This document shows positions 1 to 7,806 of a DNA stretch of 58,769 nt, in pieces. Below the pieces are notes generated by a model that worked only from the letters and a program-made list of their open reading frames with translations, was not told the DNA's origin and did no database searches. Location: contig JAHJJF010000098.1 in NCBI GenBank assembly GCA_018823135.1, positions 1 through 58,769 of the forward strand, in the 5' to 3' direction. This DNA is from Pseudomonadota bacterium (GTDB lineage: Bacteria; Desulfobacterota; Desulfobulbia; Desulfobulbales; CALZHT01). How positions within the stretch are numbered: the stretch's first letter is position 1; the number at the start of each line of letters is the position of its first letter. A program made the position numbers and the translations under genes.

Positions 1-228
1 GCCATGCTTAAAATCTTAGAAAAGTTTAAACCTTATGCCGAGCTGCTGCCGACCAGGCATGACATTCGGATGAAATCGGGAAATCTGCAAGGCATCTACG
101 CCTATGCCGGATATTTTGAAGCCAGAGGCCAACTCGATCCCTTTGTGGTGATCCTCAACCAGCAGCGAAACACCCGCGATAAAATACTCAATAATCTCAA
201 AAAGGTACATGAGTCGTCAGAACAATAA
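1..228 (+). CDS. dacB: D-alanyl-D-alanine carboxypeptidase/endopeptidase (PBP4, peptidase S13), C-terminal fragment
   Basis: Only the last 75 codons are in the window; the frame is open from base 1, so the gene starts upstream and the ATG at 4 is internal. The fragment carries the family's C-terminal signature: the KSG triad (residues K-S-G around nucleotides 82-90), followed by an 'AYAGYFEARG' stretch and 'PFVVILNQ', as seen at the end of PBP4/DacB proteins. In these periplasmic enzymes the KSG lysine lines the active site, which cleaves D-Ala-D-Ala peptide or cross-link bonds in peptidoglycan. It converges on hslO with a gap of 5 bases. The N-terminal signal peptide and the SxxK and SxN motifs lie outside the window, so the call rests on the C-terminus alone. 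Confidence 0.75.
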   Translation, partial: AMLKILEKFKPYAELLPTRHDIRMKSGNLQGIYAYAGYFEARGQLDPFVVILNQQRNTRDKILNNLKKVHESSEQ

Positions 229-233
229 CGCTC

Positions 234-1193
234 CTAGTCTTCAAGCGTCATCAAATCTTCCTTACCGAACTGATATGCCGAATTACAGTGATGGCAGCGG
301 ATTTCCAGAGGGAACGGCCCATTTTGCAGCAGATCCGTTTTATCCTCTTTAGGCAGACTTTTCAGATATCCTGCCATTCTGTCTTTTGAACACCTGCAGA
401 AAAACTCCACCCGGCCGTCATTTAAGAATTTCGGTTCAAGACTTGAAAACGCATCCTGGATTATAGCTTCAGGCATCTTTCCTCTTGAAAACAATTCGCC
501 CAGTGAATCAATCCCCTGAAGCATGATTTCCGCCTCCCTGACCTTTTCCGGATCAACCCCCGGCATTGCCTGGAGAAAAATCCCCCCGGCGCCTGTAACC
601 TCTTCTTTCTCATCAAAAAACACACTTAAGATAAATCCGGTGGGAGTCTGTTCTGAGACCAGAAAATAATTTGCCAGATCCTCGGCAATGCTGCCATGCT
701 CAAGGGCCACCTGCCCGGAATACGGTGCAGGGGCATTTTCCAGATATTGGGTGACGGTGAGAAAACCAGCCCCGAAAAGGGAGGCCAGGCCTTTAATTGT
801 TTCAGGATTGTCAACCTCAATGTGCTGTGTTTTAAGATATCCCCGAACCTCACCAAGGACATTTGCCTCAACATCCAGCCCCTTCAGCGGGCCTGAACAT
901 TGTATCGCCATGCTTATCCGGTCATTTTTGCCTTTAAGTCCTGAGCAGATCAGACTTGTCGCAATATATGCCTGGCCGAGGATCAGGGTTTCCAGCGGCC
1001 CTGTTTCGTGGTTGGCGCGCATTTCATTGACCATCTTGGTGGAGTGAACAACAGCCCCTTTGATCATCTTGTCAGCCATGACAAAGCGGTATATTCTGTC
1101 TTTTGCCGACGCCTTGAGCTGTGCCTTCAGATCCCTGTTGAAAATATCTTTTTTAATCATATGTACCGAACTTTCTGAGTTAGGAGAAAACAT
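234..1193 (-). CDS. hslO: Hsp33 redox-regulated molecular chaperone
   Basis: Cytosolic holdase that is switched on by oxidation and protects unfolding proteins during oxidative stress. The 319-residue product is slightly longer than the usual 290 or so. It has the N-terminal Hsp33 core ('GQAYIATSLICSGLKG' and 'GPLKGLDVEANVLGEVRGY') and the C-terminal zinc switch: C266-x-C268 and C300-x2-C303, the CxC...CxxC layout in which zinc release and disulfide formation activate the chaperone. The start is uncertain. Neither the ATG at 1193 nor the ATG at 1160 (giving 308 residues, MIKKDIF...) has a clear Shine-Dalgarno sequence, and the shorter form fits the family better. The gene is convergent with the PBP4 gene and is followed upstream by a 170-base gap containing a small foldback. 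Confidence 0.93.
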   Translation of the reverse strand: MFSPNSESSVHMIKKDIFNRDLKAQLKASAKDRIYRFVMADKMIKGAVVHSTKMVNEMRANHETGPLETLILGQAYIATSLICSGLKGKNDRISMAIQCSGPLKGLDVEANVLGEVRGYLKTQHIEVDNPETIKGLASLFGAGFLTVTQYLENAPAPYSGQVALEHGSIAEDLANYFLVSEQTPTGFILSVFFDEKEEVTGAGGIFLQAMPGVDPEKVREAEIMLQGIDSLGELFSRGKMPEAIIQDAFSSLEPKFLNDGRVEFFCRCSKDRMAGYLKSLPKEDKTDLLQNGPFPLEIRCHHCNSAYQFGKEDLMTLED

Positions 1194-1256
1194 TGAATAT
1201 AAGAAAATTATTCAGCCCGCGAAGCTGCTTTCACTTAGAATTCTAGGAGTCAGTAT

Positions 1257-1275
1257 CCAGAATCCTGAATTCTGG
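1257..1275. repeat. Small hairpin in the hslO upstream gap
   Basis: CCAGAAT, a 5-base loop and ATTCTGG form a perfect 7-bp stem, with further imperfect GAATTC-type complementarity outside it (about 1239-1287). It lies between two minus-strand genes. There is no T tract, so it is not a convincing terminator; it is more likely part of a dispersed foldback repeat. The rest of 1194-1367 shows no gene. Confidence 0.4.
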
Positions 1276-1367
1276 CTTCTGAATTCCCATGACGCCAACA
1301 TTTTGAACTTACAAACAAATTAGTAGCGCCGCATGTTTATGGCCGAATCGATGAGCCGTTCCGGTTC

Positions 1368-2126
1368 TTACTCCACCTTTATTTGCGCATCCTCAACAAT
1401 AACATCATAATTATAGCCATAGCCAAAATCCTTATCAACAGCGAGCTGGCCGGTCAGAAGAACTGTTGCCCCTTTGGCGACCTCAGCTGCAGTGGTTACC
1501 GTCAGATCATTGCTGCCCTGACTCCCGGTGCCATCCTGGAGATGAATCCAGTTTTTGCCCATGACCTGCGGGGTAAATTTCACAACCTTGCCGCGCAGGG
1601 TTACTTTTTTGCCGCTCAGGGAGGTTTTATTCTTAAAAATATCTCCAACCGTCTCGCCGCCCTCGGCTTTTTTAATAGAACCTGCCTTCACTTCAACATT
1701 TGCCGAGGTCATTCCCGGAGATTTTGCAGCATGGTCAGAGGGAGCAGATCCTGTGGATTCACCTTCTTTGATAATTGCGCCAACAAAATAGATCGAACTG
1801 AAATCACGATTCAAGGATTTGCTGTGAAAGTTCTGCAGGGACATTCCGGATGGAATTATCACCTTATCTCCAAACTGGATCTTTTTTTGTGGTCCGGCGG
1901 CCCAGATTTTCTGCGAACCTGTATCGACCTGCACATATGTATACCCGCCACTATCCATGGTCTCCACAACTGTGCCGCTCATTTGCTGGCCTGCTGAAGC
2001 CGGCGATGTGGCCTGTTCTCCAGTTCGACCGGGCTGAGCATCCGCTTTTCCAGAAATAAACTGACACCCCAAAAATATGAGCATTGCAAACATAATCCTT
2101 ACTGATATCAAATTTCTTTTTTTCAC
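1368..2126 (-). CDS. Exported protein with two OB-fold-like nucleic-acid-binding-type domains
   Basis: 252 residues. The start is taken as the GTG at 2126 because GGAGAG lies 6 bases upstream and the product then begins with a signal sequence (hydrophobic 'IMFAMLIFLGC', possibly a lipobox ending at Cys21). An open frame continues upstream to 2237 but has no ribosome site. After a low-complexity linker, the first domain (about 50-115) contains 'SGTVVETMDSGGYTYV' and 'FHSKSLNRDF', a pattern seen in exported OB-fold proteins of sulfate and metal reducers. The C-terminal half (about 165-252) contains 'KVTLRGKVVKFTPQVMGKNW' and 'WIHLQDGTG', typical of a second OB fold (tRNA-anticodon/NrfJ-like). 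The function is unknown; the periplasmic location is an inference from the signal. Neighbours give no clear pathway. Confidence 0.75.
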   Translation of the reverse strand: MKKRNLISVRIMFAMLIFLGCQFISGKADAQPGRTGEQATSPASAGQQMSGTVVETMDSGGYTYVQVDTGSQKIWAAGPQKKIQFGDKVIIPSGMSLQNFHSKSLNRDFSSIYFVGAIIKEGESTGSAPSDHAAKSPGMTSANVEVKAGSIKKAEGGETVGDIFKNKTSLSGKKVTLRGKVVKFTPQVMGKNWIHLQDGTGSQGSNDLTVTTAAEVAKGATVLLTGQLAVDKDFGYGYNYDVIVEDAQIKVE

Positions 2127-2434
2127 AAATTTCTCTCCAGTTAAAAAGTTTGGATTTCCAATATTTCGTATACTTAAGTCTGATGGATGACAATAGACAC
2201 AATGGCGGCAGAATTGACAAGAACTAGCTGGACTCAAGGGATGCTATGAAGAAAAAAACGGGCCAGATTGAGTCAGCCCCGGTTTGACTGACAGAAAGCA
2301 AATCAGTCTTTGGGATTATTAACTTACTCGCCGACGCAAGAAACGTATAATCTGAAGATCGTCACGCAGAGCCATTTAACAGATAAAAATCATGCTATGT
2401 TCTTTCGGTTGGGTACAAAGATGCACCACGAATC

Positions 2435-2468
2435 CACCACATTTGATAGATCTATTAAATGTGGTGGG
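2435..2468. promoter_or_regulatory. 34-bp near-perfect palindrome, probable upstream activator site
   Basis: Seventeen-base arms match at 16 of 17 positions: CCACCACATTT at the left, AAATGTGGTGG at the right, and the centre ATAGATCTAT. It lies about 110-145 bp upstream of the transcription start predicted from the sigma-54-like element at 2555-2570, the normal distance for an enhancer-binding-protein site. No poly-T follows in either direction, so a terminator role is less likely. The remainder of the 505-base gap 2127-2631 holds no convincing gene; two short ORFs there overlap on opposite strands and lack family features. Confidence 0.5.
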
Positions 2469-2554
2469 AGAAGTTGAGTGTTTTTATTTTGTGGTCGCCG
2501 CGAAAATCCCGTCTGAGCCAATCTCATCAAAGCATTATCACCGAAACCAGCCAT

Positions 2555-2570
2555 TGGCTCGAAAGGTGCA
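2555..2570 (+). promoter_or_regulatory. Candidate sigma-54 (-24/-12) promoter for the ice-binding lipoprotein gene
   Basis: TGGCTCGAAAGGTGCA resembles TGGCACG-N4-TTGCA with two mismatches and the required GG-N10-GC spacing. The predicted start is near 2581, giving a leader of about 50 nt before the ATG at 2632. It is paired with the palindrome at 2435-2468. Confidence 0.5.
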
Positions 2571-2631
2571 ACGCTCCTTAAATGACGAACCATCCTGTTT
2601 GTCACTAATCAAAAATTAAGGAGGAAGCAAT

Positions 2632-3441
2632 ATGCACAAAATATTAAAAATCAATTCGGGATTTGTGGCCTTATGTCTGGCCGTTTCTCTTACCGGCTGC
2701 GGCGGTGGTGGCGATGGGGCAAACCAACCCCCTCTCGCGAGTATGGGGAACGTTTGTGAGGGAGCGGGTTGTATCGACCTTGGCACGGCCGGTAATTATG
2801 CGATTCTGGCAAAAACCGGGGTCGCCACCGTGCCAACCTCCGTGGTGACCGGGAATGTTGGCTTGAGTCCCGAGGCCAGGGGTTTCTTGACTGGCTGGGA
2901 TCTAATAGGTGAACCTAATGATAACTATTTCACCTCGGCGCAGGTGGTTGCACCCGGGAAACTCTACGCTGCCGACAATTTGGGAACGACTCCTGTCACC
3001 CTGACCACCGCTGTAAATAACATGGGCACCGCCTACACCGCCGCCGCTGGCAAGACAGCAACCTCCGCGGCGACGACCAACGTGGGGGCCGGTACGCTTG
3101 CCGGTTTAACCCTCGCTCCTGGAGTCTATGAGTGGGGTACCGGGATTGACATCACTACGGATCTTACTCTCGCTGGCACTGCAACCGATGTCTGGATTTT
3201 CAAAGTTGCTGGAACTATGACGATGGCCGCTGACAAAAATATTCTTCTAATCGGTGGCGCTGTGTCCCAGAACATCTTCTGGCAGGTTACCGATGCGGTA
3301 AGCATTGGCGCGAGAACACACTTTGAGGGAATTATCATGGGCCAGACCTCAATCACCTTTGGCAATCTGGCCTCGCTCAACGGCAGACTGCTGGCCCAAT
3401 CCGCAGTCAATCTTGATGCGACTACCGTTACCGTTCCCTAA
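2632..3441 (+). CDS. Ice-binding-like (DUF3494) lipoprotein
   Basis: 269 residues with a lipoprotein signal ending in LTGC at about residue 24, followed by a Gly-rich tether, then one DUF3494 domain (about 48-269). Family hallmarks are visible: 'CIDLGTAGNYAILAKTGV', a 'GNVGLSP' turn, 'LAGLTLAPGVYEWGTGIDIT', 'DVWIFKVAGTM' and 'IFWQVTDAVSIG' followed by 'GIIMGQTSI'. This beta-solenoid is known from secreted ice-binding or adhesion proteins. In a mesophilic anaerobe it may serve as a surface adhesin or stress protein; that part is inference. Strong ribosome site (AAGGAGGAAGCAAT before the ATG). A second DUF3494 protein with PEP-CTERM sorting lies at 13534-14391. Confidence 0.9.
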   Translation: MHKILKINSGFVALCLAVSLTGCGGGGDGANQPPLASMGNVCEGAGCIDLGTAGNYAILAKTGVATVPTSVVTGNVGLSPEARGFLTGWDLIGEPNDNYFTSAQVVAPGKLYAADNLGTTPVTLTTAVNNMGTAYTAAAGKTATSAATTNVGAGTLAGLTLAPGVYEWGTGIDITTDLTLAGTATDVWIFKVAGTMTMAADKNILLIGGAVSQNIFWQVTDAVSIGARTHFEGIIMGQTSITFGNLASLNGRLLAQSAVNLDATTVTVP

Positions 3442-3703
3442 GACCAAAGCTCGCCAGGTCCCATGAACAGATCCAGCGAGCACCTGGTCCGCTACTGAAT
3501 CAGTTGTAAATGTTTAGGGTAAACTTGAGGACGCCTCCCAATTGCAGAAAAACATGGTGAGTGTCCTTAAGTTTTTATTGCCGGACAACTATTGTCATGA
3601 ATCAACGAATTGTCCTCTGCTCAGCATCTTTCAGGGGGGAAAACCTCTGGAGCCGAGGGGAAACAATCAACCAAACCTTTGGACGGCATTAAGGGAGCAA
3701 AAA

Positions 3704-3976
3704 ATGAAAACATATGCGTTGGTAGCCATCATTCTCATCGTAGCAGGGTTCGTTGTTTTTGCTTACCAAGGCATCACATACGCAACCGGCAAAAAGGCCG
3801 TTGATTCAGGGATCAGCCAGATTACGGCTACGAAGACGAGCGCTATCCCGCTGCTGCCGTTGGGGGGGGCGTTAGCGCTCCTGGGCGGCATCTCCCTGTT
3901 GGTATTTGGCGAGAGAAAAACAGACAGAGTACAGTATCTTTCAGCCACGAGAGGCTCAGGATTGCTCCGTAAATAG
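3704..3976 (+). CDS. DUF3185-type small membrane protein
   Basis: 90 residues. The ATG at 3704 follows AAGGGAGCAAAAA; an open frame extends further upstream but is not supported. The N-terminal helix (about 4-23, 'ALVAIILIVAGFVVFAYQGITY') and a second helix (about 48-66, 'LLPLGGALALLGGISLLVFG') flank a short loop with 'ATKTSAIPL', the pattern of DUF3185. A close paralogue is encoded at 10752-10973 ('YQGISFTTREKVVD'). This copy has a longer C-terminal tail of about 20 polar residues. Function is unknown; such proteins are often found beside BON, OmpA and lmo0937 genes in envelope-stress clusters, as here. The 262-base gap before it (3442-3703) shows no other gene. Confidence 0.75.
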   Translation: MKTYALVAIILIVAGFVVFAYQGITYATGKKAVDSGISQITATKTSAIPLLPLGGALALLGGISLLVFGERKTDRVQYLSATRGSGLLRK

Positions 3977-4173
3977 TGAACGAGTGCCCCTTTTTATCCC
4001 TCTCTACTTATAATGATTGTGTTGGGCCGACCCCAATATCAATATCACGGTGTCATCTTCCGCAGGGGATATTCCGAAAAGGCCAATCGTTCCGTCTCGG
4101 CCAGGCTGATTAACCGTCCGGTATCACCGCCGTCGGCCATGGTGAATTCCATGATCAGGAAGTTGTGTTCTTC

Positions 4174-4563
4174 GAGGATTCCGTCGCGATGGTTGTTTAA
4201 TGTTTGGGCAATTTTTCTCAGGATCTTGATTCCTGAGATTTCTGCCCTGCCAATCCAATCATCAAGGAATATTTCAGCATGGAACTTGTCTCCCTGTTCC
4301 AATAGCTGACGGAGATTTTCTTTCAAATAATATGCGGTGGCTAACGGTTTGTTCAGATTAAGAGCTTTCTCAAGGCGTTGTTTTTCATTTCGCGCCTCAT
4401 TGAGATTCTCTGGATTCTTCAGCAGCAACCAACGAGTGTCTTTGAGTACTTCTTGATCTGAGTAGTTTGCCTCTTGCTGAAGATCTCTGCGGAATTCAGT
4501 CAGTTTGTCGTTGAAAATTTTGATGATATGAAAATGGTCAGAGACAATCTCAGCCTTGGGAAG
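4174..4563 (-). pseudogene. ISL3-family transposase remnant
   Basis: Translating the minus strand from 4563 gives transposase-like sequence with no start codon: 'VSDHFHIIKIFNDKLTEFRR', then 'DTRWLLLKNPENL', 'PLATAYYLKENLRQL', 'AEIFLDDWIGRAEISGI' and 'LNNHRDGIL'. These are the second half of the DDE domain of ISL3 transposases. Homology stops near 4174; the frame then continues to 4045 with unrelated residues, so the C-terminal 'GPLEGTNNKIK' part is missing, as is the whole N-terminal half. No terminal inverted repeats were found. It sits 30 bases from the end of the DUF3943 gene and marks a past insertion. Confidence 0.8.
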
Positions 4564-4593
4564 ATTTGCCCCCTACCCCCTCATTACATATAC

Positions 4594-6351
4594 TTAGAGA
4601 TAGTCAGTGCCGCGCCATTCGACCGCGCCGAACCGGGCCTTGCCGAGCCAGGTGTAAACCAGACTGACGGTGCCGGCCGACTGGTGGCTGTCAGGACGAT
4701 CGGGATATTGGGCATCACGACTGGAAATGATGTATTTGAGCCCGAGAGCGTGACGGCCATAAACGCGGACGGTGAATCCCGTGTCCAGCCGGTTGATGCT
4801 CTCCCGTCCTCCCGGGTCATCGCCACCCATGCCGGATATGAAATAGGTGCGTCCGGTTAAGTCAAGCATGGCCCGGTCGCTCATAATGAGCCGGAAAGCG
4901 GTAAGTCCTTGCGGGGCGATGCCGTAATGGTAGTCGCGTTCACCTATTTGGGTGACATTGCCGGCTGCGGCGTAACCGACCCCCCCGAGAACCGAACCCT
5001 GGAGAGCGACCGCCCGGGAAATCCACCACTGGTAAGTGGTGCCAAGGGACAGGGAGGTGCTGGAAACGCGGAAGATATGCGGCGATATATAGTCATAGCC
5101 GCCATAAAGGCCCCAGATTCCGCTATAGGAATTGCCAACCGTATAGTCGTCGCCGAGGAGGAACCCGCGGATCATGATGTTGTCAAAAGGGTTATCGGTG
5201 TTGCCGAGGGTAGTAAATTCAAAATGGAAGTAATCGAAGGGGCGGGTGTAGTCATATCCGGGCTTGCCGGGAAGCCCGTAAGCCATGGTGTAGCTCAAAC
5301 TCCCCTCGGTCTGCACGAAGCTGCTTAAGATGTTCTCGTTGTCGTTGACGTTCGAGTTTATACTTACGCCGAGCTGCACCCGCGAGAAGGTTGCCGGATT
5401 ATGGCTGGGGAATATGGGCATGAACCGGTTGCCATAGGCCAGGCGATTGATCCCCGTGGGTGGCGAAATTATCCCCGCGCCCAACTCTTGCCAAAATCCT
5501 GGTTTGCCGCCATCGCCCTCCAGCACCAGACTGGCCATCCGGAAAAGCACCTCCCCGAAAAAGCTCCCGCCAATGCCGCTGGCGAACTGGTCATTGATGG
5601 AGGGGTTGGTGGTCTCCCCGGCCGTTTCCCAGAGAAAGCTGCCAAGGTTGGTGTAGAGGCAGGATTCCCAATAGTTGAGGCCCGCCGAGCGCGCGAAGCC
5701 ATGGTACATGGAACCCTGATAGGGATGCGCAAACTGGTTGATGCTGAAGGCGTCGGTGTCGACCCCCCAGGGCCCGTCGATGACGTGGTCCCTGAAGGTT
5801 TGCAGGTCCGTGTCGTAGACCTTTTTTCCGTTCTCTTCCAAGTCGGAGTAGACATAGCGGTCGTACACATTAAGGACAATCAGAAAGGTGGGAATTTCCA
5901 GGGCCGGGATCAGGTAGCTCTTGCCGGCCCCGGTTTCCCAGGACATGGCGGATTTAGGATCATCGGGGTTGTACGGCAACCACTTCTTCCCTCCCAGGGA
6001 GAGATTGACGGTTTGCTTCGGGATAGTATCGGAGATCTCGATCATATCCGGCGCCGTCACCCTACCATATCCATAGCCACGTTTGGCCGCTTCGACGCTG
6101 TAATTTCCCAGGGCGGGAATACGCACTGAATAATCACCCGACGCATCGGTAAGCCCGGTTGCAATTACCTTACCGGTAGTTACGTCTCTTACCGAGATAG
6201 TTACCCATTGAATTCCCAGGTCGGTCAAGTGATCCTTTACCGAACCGGTAATTTCCCCTTCCTGGGCAAAGGCGAGGCTGCTTATGGCGAGTAATATCTC
6301 CAGATGAAGCACCACAAAAAACGCCTTGAATATTTGTCTTACGAGTTGCAT
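4594..6351 (-). CDS. Outer-membrane DUF3943 protein with N-terminal carboxypeptidase-regulatory-like domain
   Basis: 585 residues. A signal peptide (about 1-29, ending SLAFA) is followed by a carboxypeptidase-regulatory/CNA-B-like sandwich (about 32-115, 'GEITGSVKDHL', 'ASGDYSVRIPALGNYSVEA'). A DUF3943 segment follows (about 185-290, 'QFAHPYQGSMYHGFARS', 'NYWESCLYTNLGSFLWE'), then a long region of alternating aromatic strands that looks like an outer-membrane beta barrel. DUF3943 has no assigned reaction. The gene lies 55 bases behind a PAP2-type phosphatase gene on the same strand, so the two are probably co-transcribed and may act on lipid or undecaprenyl phosphate metabolism in the envelope (inference). 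The ribosome site AAGGATAAGTA precedes the ATG. Confidence 0.8.
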   Translation of the reverse strand: MQLVRQIFKAFFVVLHLEILLAISSLAFAQEGEITGSVKDHLTDLGIQWVTISVRDVTTGKVIATGLTDASGDYSVRIPALGNYSVEAAKRGYGYGRVTAPDMIEISDTIPKQTVNLSLGGKKWLPYNPDDPKSAMSWETGAGKSYLIPALEIPTFLIVLNVYDRYVYSDLEENGKKVYDTDLQTFRDHVIDGPWGVDTDAFSINQFAHPYQGSMYHGFARSAGLNYWESCLYTNLGSFLWETAGETTNPSINDQFASGIGGSFFGEVLFRMASLVLEGDGGKPGFWQELGAGIISPPTGINRLAYGNRFMPIFPSHNPATFSRVQLGVSINSNVNDNENILSSFVQTEGSLSYTMAYGLPGKPGYDYTRPFDYFHFEFTTLGNTDNPFDNIMIRGFLLGDDYTVGNSYSGIWGLYGGYDYISPHIFRVSSTSLSLGTTYQWWISRAVALQGSVLGGVGYAAAGNVTQIGERDYHYGIAPQGLTAFRLIMSDRAMLDLTGRTYFISGMGGDDPGGRESINRLDTGFTVRVYGRHALGLKYIISSRDAQYPDRPDSHQSAGTVSLVYTWLGKARFGAVEWRGTDYL

Positions 6352-6406
6352 TACTTATCCTTATCTTTGCTTCTCTTAAAAAATCCCCCGAAAATGAATC
6401 GGTGGG

Positions 6407-6964
6407 TCAGAAGGAACGTTGCCAGCGCAAGCCGAGAAAATTGGGTCCGATAATCGGGGCCAGGGAAGTCGCGTGTTCCGGCGTGACCGTGAGCCAGGCT
6501 ATGCCATACGCCACTGCAGCGCCGGCAAAGGCATCGCGCCAGTGATGTTTGTCATCTTCAACCCGAACATAGGCGACGTAAGCGGACGCCAGATACCCGG
6601 GGAGGCCCCACTTCCAGCCGTAGCGCCTGCCCAGGAAGGCCGCGCCGGATACGATGGTGGACACGTGTCCGGAGGGAAAACTATAGTCGCTGCCGTTTGG
6701 GCGTTCACCCCAGCTGGTTTCGTTGAATGCGACCCGGAGTGTCGTGGTGACGACCTGGTTTTCCAGGGTATTGCGCCACCACTGTTTTTCGCCCTCGTCA
6801 TCGTCGGTGAAATGGGCGACCGCCAGGCCGGTCAAGGGAACAATAGCCGTCAAGATGTCAGTCGCAAACAGGTCGGCCTCCACGGCCTTAGCCGTGGTGG
6901 CGGGCAAACAAAGCGCCATTATCATAAATGATATAAGCAGGGATCTGGTCATAATAATTCTCAT
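6407..6964 (-). CDS. PAP2-superfamily phosphatase
   Basis: 185 residues with a cleavable signal or membrane anchor (about 1-28). The three PAP2 motifs are present in order: an 'ERPNGSDY' segment standing for the RP motif, 'FPSGHVS' (the PSGH motif with the catalytic His), and 'RVEDDKHHWRDAFAG' (R-x5-H-x3-D with the nucleophile-type His). Members dephosphorylate phosphatidic acid, undecaprenyl pyrophosphate or related lipid phosphates at the membrane. The substrate here cannot be read from sequence. The AGGAGTTACCC ribosome site favours the first ATG. It precedes the DUF3943 gene in an apparent two-gene operon. Confidence 0.88.
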   Translation of the reverse strand: MRIIMTRSLLISFMIMALCLPATTAKAVEADLFATDILTAIVPLTGLAVAHFTDDDEGEKQWWRNTLENQVVTTTLRVAFNETSWGERPNGSDYSFPSGHVSTIVSGAAFLGRRYGWKWGLPGYLASAYVAYVRVEDDKHHWRDAFAGAAVAYGIAWLTVTPEHATSLAPIIGPNFLGLRWQRSF

Positions 6965-7066
6965 GGGTAACTCCTATTTATTGAGTACGTTTTACTTACA
7001 ATTGCGGATCTCCGGTAGATCCTGGCCATTTTTGCTGATGGAGTGCTTGGCTCGATAATATATGCT

Positions 7067-7165
7067 TCAGGAGGGTATGTTCACCCGCACCGGCGGCAGC
7101 GCTTTCGCGGCGCATCCTGCAACGAAAACGGTCAGTATCAAATAGAGAACATCAGTCGGTTTCAT
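7067..7165 (-). CDS. Possible 32-residue small lipoprotein
   Basis: The ATG overlaps the stop codon of the preceding ABC auxiliary lipoprotein gene (ATGA overlap), which suggests translational coupling. The predicted peptide has a hydrophobic stretch 'LYLILTVFVAGC' ending in a lipobox-like VAGC, followed by 14 residues rich in Pro and Ala. That layout is like entericidin-type micro-lipoproteins, although no family match can be claimed. It would be the last gene of the mla-like operon. Length alone makes it uncertain. Confidence 0.4.
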   Translation of the reverse strand: MKPTDVLYLILTVFVAGCAAKALPPVRVNIPS

Positions 7166-7806
7166 TTTTTCACCCATACGTTGCGCACCGCATCGGCGCA
7201 AAATGTTGCAAGCTTCTCGAGTACGGTTTGCACCGCGCGGTTGGCAGCCACAACTCCTCCATAGGTGTCCTCGCTGGCGGCGGGCATGATAATATCGAAC
7301 TCGCGCCAGGCAAGCACGCGGCGGGTTCTGTTGTCAACGAGGTAGGCGCGGAGCGTGAAATGCACCTGGCTTGGCTGGGTGAGGAACTCGTGCTGCAGTC
7401 GAATGATCTCGGTATCGAGCCGCAGATCGCCGGTCGCCGAGCTTGGAGTCAGAACCACGGCGCGGAATGCCCCGGAGTTTTCAATGGTGGTGACCAGCAG
7501 CGGCATGAGCATGCGGGCGGGAGAATCCACCCATTCGCTGTGTGCGAAGTATTCGAGTTTGTGATTCTGGCGCGTGTAGATAATGCGCGGGTTGTCAAAG
7601 CCGGCGGCCGCAACCGGGGGGTTGATGATCAAGGTCGGCGCGGTCGCCGGTGCCGTGGCCGGGGCTGTCTCCGGCACGCTGTCCAGTGAATAAAAAGATG
7701 GATGCGGCGTTGTTGACGGGAGCAGCAGGTTGCACCCCCCGAGGGCCGTCAGCGACAAACCGGTGGCTAAGAGTCGGCACCAGTGAAGGATGTATTTTGT
7801 ATTCAT
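7162..7806 (-). CDS. ABC-type transport auxiliary lipoprotein (PqiC/LapC-like)
   Basis: 214 residues. The signal peptide ends in LGGC (Cys about 25), followed by 'SFYSLDSVPE', a Pro/Ala linker and the ABC_trans_aux fold ('RIIYTRQNHKLEYFAHSEWVDSPARML', 'LRLDTEIIRLQHEF', 'FTLRAYLVDNRTRRVLAWREF'). Such lipoproteins sit at the inner face of the outer membrane and work with MCE-protein transporters in moving phospholipid between membranes. Its ATG overlaps the stop of the MCE gene (ATGA), so the two are coupled. It is the fourth gene of the operon permease-ATPase-MCE-lipoprotein. Confidence 0.88.
   Translation of the reverse strand: MNTKYILHWCRLLATGLSLTALGGCNLLLPSTTPHPSFYSLDSVPETAPATAPATAPTLIINPPVAAAGFDNPRIIYTRQNHKLEYFAHSEWVDSPARMLMPLLVTTIENSGAFRAVVLTPSSATGDLRLDTEIIRLQHEFLTQPSQVHFTLRAYLVDNRTRRVLAWREFDIIMPAASEDTYGGVVAANRAVQTVLEKLATFCADAVRNVWVKK

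Noticed and set aside
2470..2631. Possible riboswitch-like leader before the ice-binding lipoprotein gene
   Set aside because: The GAAACCA and GGTGCAACGCTCC words recall c-di-GMP riboswitches, but the conserved core and paired regions could not be matched. The same bases fit a sigma-54 promoter better.
4045..4173. C-terminal part of the ORF that contains the ISL3 fragment
   Set aside because: The residues after 'NHRDGIL' do not match the transposase; they are chance coding beyond the break, so the pseudogene was ended at 4174.
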